Part shown: piece by piece, positions 23,501 to 35,500 of the stretch
Numbering within the stretch: position 1 is the stretch's first letter
Layout: the number at the start of each line of letters is the position of its first letter
NCBI GenBank assembly: GCA_047967505.1
Contig: CM106538.1
Reading direction: 5' to 3' (one strand)
DNA: 64,000 nt
DNA from: Dipteris shenzhenensis
Lineage: Eukaryota > Polypodiophyta > Polypodiopsida > Gleicheniales
Notes under the pieces: model-generated
Database searches by the model: none
What the model was told of the DNA's origin: nothing
Seen by the model: only the letters and a program-made list of their open reading frames with translations
Program-made: the position numbers and the translations under genes

Positions 23501-26500
23501 AAACCAAGGTTATGATCTTCAATACATCTCGAGCCGTCATGCGCGATGAGCATTTCGCATTTGATGGGTCCCTTGTTGAGGTAGTTTCATCATACACTTA
23601 TTTAGGGGTCGTCTTTTTCGGACCCATCTTCACCATGAGACCCGCGATGCAGGCGCGCTTGAGCAAAGGATATGCTTCATTAGCTAGATTAGAGAGACAG
23701 TGCTTCCACTCTTACTTTCAGGATCCACGGACCAAAGGGTTGCTTTTTGACTCCTTGGTACGCCCAGCAGGAATGTATGGCAGTCCATGCTGGGGCCCAG
23801 ACTTGTCGGATACAGAGTGGGCCAGGGTGGAGCGGCTACAGGTTCTCATGTTATCACAAATGATCCGTGGTAAGCCATCCGTCTCTCACAAATCATTCGG
23901 GCAGAGTTTGGGTCACCCCCATTACAGTTAGATGATGCATTTCAGATTATCACGTATCTGTACCAAGTCGGGGAGTATGAGGATTACACATCTGGGCGTA
24001 GCAAGATACCATGGCCAGCACTGTCCTCTTCTATGGCACTTGCAGCAAGAGGAGACCAGAGGTGCTAACATAGGCTGCAAGAGTGGAAAGGGGAGCTGGC
24101 AGGTCCGCGAAGACGGGAGGGGGGGCAGTTTGAAAGGAGGTAGCAAGGATGGGGAGGAGGCTGAAGCATGGAGTGGGGAGGGAAGAGAAAAGAAAAGAGA
24201 ACGGGGGGGCGGGGGGGGTTGCTGCTGCGGGGGCTAGGAGGTAGAAAGAAAGAAAGTATATTATAGTCTACAAAAGACCGAAAGGTCTATGAGACTAAGG
24301 AAACCAGAATCAGTTAAGGACTAGGTGGGCTTCAGCCATGACTCACCACCCTGCCCTACCCCCTGTCGCCTAGCAAACCTCGGGCAGGCCTACAGACAAA
24401 GCTTGAAAGTTGCATATAGGGGTGCTATAAAATTACATACTTGAGAACTTCCTTAAAGAAGATGACCTGAAAATCGTCCTATGCGACAACCTCCACATGC
24501 AATCCAGCACTCTACTCATTAGAGGACTACCGCAAAACACCAAAGACTACAAAGATTATATGAGTAGCCGATAATTAAGCCATCTATCAACATGCTTCTT
24601 GTATCTTAATGTAATCCTCCCTTAGATGTTTCGCAAACTGGAGGGATTGGAAATTTCCAGCTGTTAAAACACTTGTAAGTAGAAACTGAACCTGAACATC
24701 ATCACACACAATTGATAAAGTTTCAAAAACGTGTGTTTCATGCCTGCTGGGGAAGATAGAGAATAAATTAAACATATAATAACAATCTTAAAGGGAAAAA
24801 GGACAGCTGAGATTATTTACATCATCCTCAATATAATCTCTGATACTGCTGTGAGGCCATAGATTTGTGGGTTGCCTATCTGCTGCTTGAGGTTTTAAAT
24901 TTCCCGCTCTAGTGTACATAATGCTAGCAATAAGCCGAGGGACGCTCCCCCAAGCTTTCTTATTTGCTCTTGCTCATGAAATATATTTTTGCACAAATTC
25001 ATCCAAGTTTCTCTTTTATAATCACCGAAACGTTTCTTTTTAAATAGCTACTTGTAAAGGAGGGTACAACAGGGTCCAATAAAAAATACAGTCCGTTCAG
25101 ATAAATCACTTACTGCTACATATAAAATTGTGCCACATATAAAATTGGTTGACCATAAGATTCAGGTAACAAGGAATACATCTGCAGTTCCCAACCCCTA
25201 TAGAGCCATGCTCGATTATAGAGGTTCACCAAGCTAAACTATAGAGGTTCAGCCAAGCCAGTCATTTTTGTTTCTTTTTCAGAGGTAAAGATGGGACACC
25301 AAAATTGTTCCAACCTTTCATTTCTACCAGGTGGGAGAAACTTTTACCATGACTCAATAATTTCCTGGAAGAAATCAAAAGCTTAGACTTGAGGAACCAC
25401 AGCTCACACTCAAATCCAATGTAAATCTTCAATTTCTCCATATGGCATGCTATCATGCAAAATGAAACAGGAAGCTTCCACCCTAAATCCAGCTGAATCA
25501 AGAAGCTAAATCAAGATCAATGCCATAGTGAAAAGATCAAAAGGTTTTAAGCTGCCTGCAAGTCACCGTCCTTGTCAGACTAGTATATGCACAATGAAAA
25601 GGCATCCTATAATTGCACAGACTACTATAGCCTGACTTCAACCCTAAGAATTTCTAGAAGGACCTTGCCACTAAAATCTCCACTCATAAAGTAAAGAAAA
25701 ATGAACCTTTCATTGACTTTATCTGTTTCAAATTACTACTAGAGATAGATGAATTCCTTTACATCCAGTGGACTATGGGAAATGTTTTACGCGATTAAAA
25801 GCCATGAAGAAACCTGAGAGGCAGCTATCCACTGCATGAAGCTTTTGAGCTCAACATCACCACCAAAGGCTCCACAGCCCCAATTTCCAGTGGCTATCCC
25901 CACTGTAGATCTTTGAGTTGGGATAGGAAAAGGACTTAAGTGCATCTCAGGCGTTTCCCCCAAGAATGTGTTGGCCTTCCCTGACCTCTGCTCGTCAACT
26001 TCAACTTCATTGCCAGGGCCAGGCATTTCTTTGAAACATGCTGCCTCCATAAATTCATGTTGCTGACATGTGAACAGTAGATCAAAATTGCATCAGATTA
26101 CTCAACCACCGAAGTTTATCATTAATAAAAACAATACATGCCAGAAAAATATTTCAATGTTAAATGAAAGTCAAATGGAACAAACAAGTTGAAAATCTCC
26201 TGAGATGCAAAGAGGAAAGACAAAAAAGCTTCCACTTAATGTGATGGCTAGATGGCACATACTTGTAACCCTGAAAAATATGATATTCTGTCATTTGGTC
26301 CATCCCTCCATTGGTTTGTTAGGCCAGTTAGTCCTTGATTTCGTGAATGATCCAAGAACCCACAAAAGGCTTTGTTTGTTTCTCTGCAATCAATAATGTC
26401 AGTTGAAGTTTTCGTTATTCTAGTAATGTTTCTCCTCTTGCTTTTCTATATCTTTTACTTATCGATTTTTCCAATTATAATATGACTTATGATGACTCAA

Positions 26501-29500
26501 ACAGAATCTATGCTAGGCATTGAATGCATATGTTGTCAAAGAAGGAAATTATCTAGCAAGTTGCTTTGGAATGAGCAGTATATGATTTTAGTGATGTCCG
26601 CTAAGGACTCAACACAATCTATGCAATGGATGTAATGATCTATCACAATTGTTGTGGATGATTGAGGGAGTTTGTTGAATTTATTGAATTAGAATAGCAT
26701 GAAACATGCATGCCTTCTATGCATAGAGAGAACCTTGTCAATCAAGTTTTGAGAAAAGTCATGCATTGAAACAAAAGCCTTTTATTATCACCAATTGAAA
26801 CAAAATCCTGTCCTGCTAGTTCAATTGCCTCTATGCTTCCTGGCAGCTTACGTTTCTCTTTTGGTCAGCAGAGGCATGACGATCTGCTAGAGCACCTTGA
26901 CAAGCTCTATGTGGGAGTCTAGGCCATGCATAGAGGGGTGTCCACTGGCATCTTGACAATTACAACGGTGTTGGGTCACTCCCCGGCAGTGCTAACTCTT
27001 GAGATGCTCGTACAGGACTCTCACGGACGGGAGTCTGTTTCCTTGCCAACGGTGTTGAGTCACTCCCCGGCAGTGCTAACTCTTGAGCAGCTCGTACAGG
27101 ACTCTCACGGAGGGGAGTCTGTTTCCTTGACTCACTTCTATAGGAGGAGGAGAGACCGCATTAAGGTGGGATTTGTCTTCCATAGAGCGACTCAAGGAGC
27201 AGGACTCAGCCTCATATCGGCTTGCACACCAATACGAGTGTGCACGGCTTGACCTCCAGGCCACAGAGTCTCATAGAGAAGAGTTTTCATATCATTCCTC
27301 CATGGCACGATGGGGACAGCAGGGAGACAGGATTGTCCAATAATTCTTTCAGACCACAGGTCCTAGGAACACAGCTTCAACGGTTGAAGACGAGAGCGGG
27401 CAGATTCACTCACATCCGCAAGAGATTCTTGAGATGACTACGGACATCTATCAGCTGTTGCTTTAGGCTGAGGAGAAGTCCCCACAGGTTCTCGCTGTTC
27501 GAGAGGCTGTCTAGGCCCATATACAGCCGGTAGTCTCCCAGAGCATGAGCACACGGATGGAGGCACCTTTACCAACGTGGATCTTTCAAAGGCCCTCAAG
27601 GGCCTCCCATCCCAGAAGTATCTGAGGGAGGATATATTGACCCCAACCTCCTTTCACTGCTTTTGGAGGAAATAAGTTTTCTTGATAATATCTTGAAAGT
27701 ATGTCTTTGGCACAATTTCATCTCGATTACAAAGAGTTCTTTGTGATTGCATATCAAAAATGTTACATTGTAAGATATCACCCAATGTTTCAAAGTCTCC
27801 ATGTGGATATTTTAACTTTACTTCAGGATTGATTCCGTTTATGCTTCTCCTAGCTTTTCTGGAGGGCTGTTTTGACCTTCTAGTAAGCAACATCTGAACT
27901 CTCCACAAATCTGTCCGCTTCAAAAATCTTCTCTTTTGTATGCAAAATGGGAGGTACCTTCCGTTCTCCTGCCACAATTTCAAAGGGTGCTTTCCCTGTG
28001 GATGAGTGTACAGTGTTGTTGTAAGCGAACTCAACAAGTGGCAGAAATTGCTCCCATTTTGATTGCTGATCCGAAACATAGCACTTGAGAAGATCAAGGG
28101 CAGTGGAGTTTGGTTCTTCGGACTGCCCATTAGATTCAGGATGAAAAGAGGATGAGAAATTCAGCGTGGTACCCATATTCTCAAAGATACCTCTCCAGAA
28201 AAGACTTGTCATCCGCAGGTCTCTATCACTGACAATTGATTGAGGCATCCCATGAAGTTTAAAAACATGAGACATAAAGAGTCTTGCCATCTGGTCTGCT
28301 GTAATTTTCTTCCTTACGGGAATAAAATTAGCCTGCTTGCTGAATCTGCAAATAATGGTCCATATTCCTTCCGCATGCAAAATGGGAGGTACCTTTCGTT
28401 CTCCTTCCACAATTTCAAAGGTGCTTTCCCTGTGGATGAGTGTAAAGTGTTGTTGTAAGCGAACTCAACAAGCGGCAGAAATTGCTCCCATTTCCATTCC
28501 TGATCCGAAACATGGCACTTGAGAAGATCAAGGGCAATGGAGTTGGCTTCTTCGGACTGCCCATCAGATTCAGGATGAAAAGAGGATGAGAAATTCAGCG
28601 TGGTACCCATATTCTCAAAGATACCTCTCCAGAAAAGACTTGTCATCCGCAAGTCTCTATCACTAACAATTGATTGAAGCATCCCGTGATGTTTATACAC
28701 ATGAGACATAAAGAGTCTTGCTACACATGAGACATAAAGAGTCTTGCCATCTGGTCTGCTGTGTTTTGCCTCATCTAACATACGGGTCGGTACTCACCTC
28801 TGTCCTGCAACAAACTTTGCCTTTATGGGCTGCAAAAACTTTATGAACTTCTTCGCAGATTCCGTCTTACGGCCCTTTGACCTTGATGTCTCCTATGAGT
28901 TACCTTTGAACCCTGAAACTTTCCCTTGCATTAGTGCATAAGCGGTAGTGGCATTCTCAACCAACAGGGACATATTGGAGCCTCTCTGGGAAGATGGTGA
29001 CTATTGCGGCAATGGAACCACTGAAACCGGCCTTCAATGAACAAAAGGGCACTAATCTTCTTCTACTTAGTCATAAACTTCATAAATAGCCACAATGCAT
29101 GCTTCAGTCACTACAACCACTTAGCAAAACATAGAAACAAACTTCAACAACAACAAAGGTGAGGCTAGAATGCCCCTGCTCAATGAAAATAGTACACAGT
29201 GCACCCACTGGCCCCAAATGCCTTGACGCCCCTTACGGTATTTATGTAATGCTTCTCAATGGAAATGCTTTACAACAAGGGTTCAACCCTGCACTATTTC
29301 TCTTTGCAAATCCTCTACCTCTCTTCAAGGCATCTAATCCAAGTGCACTACTAGAATACCAACTGGCAAGGCATACTGCATCCACTTCTGATCTGACCCA
29401 ACTGAGAGGCGTTCGGGCATCCAAACCACTGGCAACTGAGCTCAAGGCAGCCTCAAGGCTATCAAATGCATCCACACTGTCCTTAGGCCTTCCACTAGAA

Positions 29501-32500
29501 TACCCTTGCCTCTAGGTGCTTGATAGAACCTGTAGGAGTCTTGAAAGGACTGCAAACAACACCCATGCCCTACAAAAAGCTCCAAAGCAAGAAAGAACAA
29601 GGAAAACCAAAACCTAGAACCAATTGCCGCTATCTGTGGCAGAGGGGCGAGCTCCTTCCTTGCACCTATCCTCTGACCAAGCTCCCCACAGGGTGCAAGT
29701 GACTTCCAGCAATCAGGATAAGAGAGAAATAAAGATACAGAGTGGTGGGTGAGCAAGAAAGAGCCGAAGAGGGTCTCGAGCTTGCAGATCTGCCCGAGAG
29801 CCTCAGCACCAAGATTTGGCCTTCAATTCCTCGCTTCAACCAGCCCATACAGCACCTCAGGGGGTTGCACCATGTTCCATATAGACTGCAATAAATGCCC
29901 GCCTTCCTGCCTTGGGATCTGCGATAGCCACCGTACAGCACCTCGGGATGCGTGCAAGCAAAGCTGCCTCGTAAAACCTGCCAAAGGAAGGGGAGCAGCC
30001 AAAGCAGCAGCACAACAGCACAAGGAGCTAAAAAATGCAACGAAAATGCAGCAGGAAGCTTCTACTAGACCTGCAAGCGTCCAGGAGGATGAGGGGAGAT
30101 AGATGGTAGGTGGCAGAAGGGCATGCATGACAAATGGCACTTCTTTCTTGCCATTTTCCCCTTCATTAAAGTCCTAACCCCCATATCAAGGACAACGTTG
30201 GTTGTCCTTGGGCCCAACTTTTAGACCCCTCTTTAAAGCCTTTGCCTTGCCCCTAGGACCTAGTGGTGCACCTAGACTTTGCCCCTAGGAACTTCTAGGA
30301 AGTGTGCACTTCCTCTAGCCAGTCCCTCATGCCAAACCATTACTACATTTAACCATGGTTAACCCCAGGTTAAGCATGGGTTGAGTTACAAAGATACTTT
30401 ACATCACTTTTCACGTCTCCCGTGACACTACCACTAGATATTTGGGATGCCAAGTGGGTGTGGATATCACCTCCCCCAGCAGTTTGCTCCAATCTTGGGG
30501 AACATCAAGAGGAAGGAAGCTCCACTACCTTGGATTTAGAGTCCAGTGCCCTTGCAGTGAATCAAGTTTTATTAGCCTCTCGCATGCTGTTGGTGCTTTT
30601 TGTGTTCTTGTATCAGCCAGCTCAAGAGACTAGTATAGAATTGTTTCTGGTTTGGATCCATTATCATCATACGTTTTCATGAGGGAGGCTTCAATATCAT
30701 TGATCCTGACATCCAATACAGAGCCTTGCTAGACAAGCTGGCTGTTAAAGGACTCCTTCCAGATAATGAGTCTTGGAAGGATTTTTTCCCTCATGCGATC
30801 CAGATATACACTACCTACAAAGGTGATGCTAGGATAAGATTGATTGTCACGAATGCCCACATCAAACTCCCCTCATCTGCTCCATCAACAAAGAGTCTGT
30901 TCCACAAAATGGGTTCTTTGTCCTCTCATCCTAAGTCTCAGGAGAGACTCGTGTGAGGGATGCTTTGAGCTGTCACTAGGCACTGATAATCGCTGCCAAG
31001 AACTTAGGACGTTCCATGGGCTACTAAGGATGCCTCCATGGTCTTGAGAGAGTTTCCCTCGCCCGAGCATCACACTATAACTCAAGATTTTTGAGGCACT
31101 CTCAGCTGCAACGTGCAGATTGACACAACTATACCCCTTTATTGGCTTCAAGAAGCATATCAACCTGAGGGTACACAATTCACTAGCTAGGTGTACTCCC
31201 AAGCACAAGTATTGATTAGTAGGCTATTTACATCCTTTGGGACCATGGAGGAAAGATAGTTTGCTGAGGTTCCAGAGGGTTGGAGACCAGGCACGCTAAC
31301 AGAGCAGGAGCTAATTAAGAATACCCTCCTCACTAAATTAGAGAGGTCAGGTCCTTGCTCATCCCTTGTCATGGGTCATACATTATCCTTGGTGTCTTAG
31401 GCTCTATCATGGATGTCCACTCCAAGACTTAAACACTTATGATGAAACTCTAGAGAGTAGCATTGGATTGACGTGGCATCTCCCTATAAATCACTATCGA
31501 AATCCCCCTCAATCCCAACAACCTCAACTAGGAAGACTCGATATGTTAAGTGGCAGCCATGACACCCTCTCCGTATGCAGAATCGACCCATTATTGGGCA
31601 GAAAACCCTCTGAATTGACCCATTATTGGGCACCATGAGCAGATTTTTTATCTACAGCAAAACGGGTAACAGAGTTGACTATGCAACTGGCAGATGTGAC
31701 AGCTAGGCTTCAGGTCGTTGAAGGTCCTAGGAAGCAGGCAGTAACCTCCAGATTGGTTAATACAGCTTCATTTCTCTTCTGCATGATTTTTTATGAGGTT
31801 TTCACAGGAGGCTATCATGATTCTTTGTATTTTAGTCATACTTAATAGAACTTCACCATTTGGGGGAATTTTTTTTAAAGAAAGCCTAATTGCAAAGAGC
31901 TAAATGCACTCCGATTCAAATCAAATATATTGATAGATGATAGCAACCCTCTCATGGATATGCAAAAAGGAAGCATAATGAGCCCAATGAGCCCAATGAA
32001 TGAAGAGAAAGGACTGGAAGCAAAGTCGAATTTCCTACTCTATCCACAAATGTGTAAAAGCTTCCACAGGCTTGGGGTCAGTCCCACGTGCATCCATAAT
32101 GCAATGACATAATGGCAATGCACAAGACAGAAAGAAGACCAACATGGACTGAATCCAGGGCCTCTCAAACAAGACCCCAGGGTTGCTTTAAAAATGCAAC
32201 AAGGTGCTCGTGGAGCCCAATCAGCTAGTATTCCAACTTGTGAGTATCCATATGGACTACTACGACTCCACAATTGCTTTTAGCAAGACAACCAGTCTAA
32301 AAAAGATAAGGTCACAAAAAGTATCAACCAACTTCTGAATGTATCAGATTGACTAGTTTCCCCAGTGTACATTAGATGATCAGACAAGTTAGAATGCTAG
32401 CAGGCAAATTGTGGTGCAGTGCTAAAATAGGGCTCATTGTTCCGAATATAGTTCAGTTAACAACCAGAGATGTGCGTAATGGTTAGCAACAACAATGGTT

Positions 32501-35500
32501 GGACTATGATCAGCCAAGTGTTACTCGTATAGTAATTGCATGTAGTGAAACCTGTCAGTTTCAATTTTATACAGGTTACTAGTTGTGCAGAGGGTTGGCA
32601 TGACTCTATTAGCTTGAATGTAGAAGCCATCAGCTCTTGGAGTGTCATTTAAGGCAGCTATCCAACCCTGCAAGTAGTTGGAATACTTAAGGGCACTGTT
32701 AAAACAGGATCTCTTTTATATCTGCATGGTAACTGAGTTTTTCTCTACTGTGCTTTTAAGAACATAGTCTCTTGTATTCTAAGTATATTATCTTTAACGC
32801 AGTTCTTTTGAAGCTGTTGAGCTTATGAATGTTGGTCAATTAGAGCTCATAGTGTTGTATAACCACTTCCATGAACCATTATGATTATATAGTGTACGTG
32901 AATGATTGAGACAAGGCACAACAAGCAACGACCATTGCAGGGATCACACTTAGAGAAACAATTAAGAGCCCCGCCCTTAGAATTTTTTGAAGGTGCCATC
33001 AATGCAAGTGATGAAGCACTATCAAAAATAGGTCTATGTACATAGATCGCATGACATTGCGTGCCAAGGAGGTCATGCCTTTATCGCATATTCGCCCCAC
33101 TGCATCATTCTAACTCTAGGTTGTTATGAAAAACTTGTGCTCACACTACATCAGGACACTGTATGTGACAGTAATGTGGGCACAACTGCAAAAAGAATGA
33201 ACCAAGGGGAAGAGTTGGTCCATAACATGCTTAGTGGCATACTTGTTGCAACAGGACTGCTCCTAGCTAACAGTAAGCACTACTAAGTTTAGTGGAATTT
33301 GCAGGAGAGTTAAGTAGTGTAGTACCTTATGTTTAGGAAAAGGGTAGGAGAGGAAGATCATGGGCTGGATCTTCAACAGAGACTTGTGAGGGTCTGCACA
33401 AGGACAGTCCTTTTTAGAATTCAGCTGAGTATTGAACTCTTGCTGTAATTTCTATTTCAGTAATGAAGTACAAGTCATGAATGAATTGCCAAGTACAACT
33501 AGAGCCCTTATATAGGTATGGCCCAAGGCAGTATGAAGCAGTATTGCTTATGGGATTACCTCCTAGGATGCCACGTGGCAACTTATGGTATCCCCTGAAA
33601 AAAGAAAAAAAACACTTGCAAGCCAATAAAGGCCTTTCTACTAACTTTTAGCCTAAGTTTAGCCTAAGTAAAAAGTAACCCTCTGTTACAATCCTCCCTC
33701 CTCAAATAGAAATTTGTCCTCAAATTTGAAAAGGCTGTAACCTGGACATACAATGCTCCTTGTAAACCAGAACAGCTCAATTCTGTCATATCAGCTGAAC
33801 AATGAAGTTTCTCAGTCAAATACGTCCTTGTAGGCATGCTGATCTGTAAATGGATCATATAATATTCCCAAGAAATCAAGCAATCGGGTGGAAGAGCTAT
33901 GCTGTCCAATATAACGGATCTAATCATATAATCCAGTGAGAGACATGCTGATCTGAGAAAGGATAGTGAATGCTGGCTGCAGCATGTCCATATATGCCAT
34001 ATAGCAAGAAAAAATCAAATCTGCTCATAAAGACGCAATTTTGGCCATAGAATTCAGCTAAGCAATTGAGGATACTGCTCCACAATTGTAGATGGCTGCC
34101 AAGAAGACTCCTCATCAAGTAAACCTCTCCATTTGATAAGATATTCCATGTAGGCCTTGTTCATCAACACATGATCTCTAAATCCAAGGATCTTCTCAGG
34201 TATATACTCAATTTGGCCCTCTTCATCCATAGGAGGTAGCTCTTCCATAACTTGCTCCTTAGGCCCCAAATACTTCTTGAGAAGTGATACATGGAATACT
34301 TTGTGTATTCTAGAGGATGATGGAAGCTCCAACTCATAAGCCACTTTCCCAACTTTCCTCAAAACCTTGTAAGGTCCATAATACCTATGAGCAAGTTTAA
34401 CATTGGTATTACCTTTCAAAGAAGCATGCCTAGACTTATGTAATCTAAGAAATACATGATCCCCTTCTTCAAAATGAAGATCTCTCCTATGCTCATCAGC
34501 ATAATCCTCCATCCTTGATTGGGCCCTTACCACTTTACCTTGCTGGGATCCACCTTAATGCCACTACTGCTGACAATATGGCCCAAATATTTCACTTCTT
34601 CAGCCATGAAAGTGCATTTACTTGATTTGGCATACAACTGGTGTGTCCTCAATACTTCCATACTTGCTAGACATGCAATAAATGCTCTTCTTTCGTTTTG
34701 TTGTAGATCAATATATCATCAAAGAATACCAACACAAAGGGGACGAGCATTTTCCGAGCGAAATCTTCCGAGCGTCCGAGCGAAGGAAAAAAAAAGCTTC
34801 CAACTATGCAAAAATATGACAAAAAAGGATCAGAAGAAAACATAGTTTCACTTAGAAATATGAAAAGTATTATAGGAATGTCTTTTTTATACACGAATAT
34901 TTATGTGAATCTTTGGGAATGGTGAGAACATAATGGGATGGCTTTTGAAGAAACCCACATGTAGAGTAGACTTCTCTATGAAAATTCCCTTATGATCCTT
35001 CTTACAACTTTTTACTTAATAGGGGGTGACATTGAAAAACCTCTCTCAACCTATCTTCATGAAAGGGTTTCTCCAAAGAAAACTCATTGAAGCAAGCCAT
35101 CAAGGTAGTTTCGCCAGCGAAACCCCTTTGAACAAGGTCTTTCAAGGTAGTTTCGCTGGCGAAACTACCTTGGACAGCACTTTTAAAAGTGACATAACTT
35201 TCACATCCAATCTCCAAATATAGTCATTCAACCACTCAAAATGATCGGAAAACCCCATTCGAGCACATCTATGGGGTTATATTTTGGAAAACCTTGCATA
35301 TATAGTATTAAATATTACATGTATTTTATGAGAATGATATATAAGCCCAAGTTAATACTTATTTACAGTAATTTAAACTTCTATAGAAACATGTCCATAA
35401 ATATCTTGTTATTAATACTATAAAAACACTTGAAAGATATTGCCATATGATATAAATGTGTTTAATAAGTAATTATTTATGTATAATATTATTATATTGA

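Larger units (their letters stand above)
20852..24065 (+). mobile_element. L1-like LINE with type-II-like ORF1 (most complete copy)
   Basis: Order: ORF1 C-terminal domain, TAG, in-frame ORF2 with endonuclease, RT and the start of the C-terminal domain. Truncated at about 24,065, before the zinc motif. Related copies are at 58,250-61,600 and, in part, 15,986-17,536 and 47,740-47,870. Stops at 21,548, near 22,328 and 23,272, and a shift near 22,960, make it defective. Confidence 0.85.

Noticed and set aside
24587-24775. Minus-strand frame with a TAGN motif, first taken as the last PARG exon
   Set aside because: Its acceptor phase does not fit exon g, it lacks W-x-VG-LW, and much better exons (10,907-10,969 and 10,650-10,817) join in phase.
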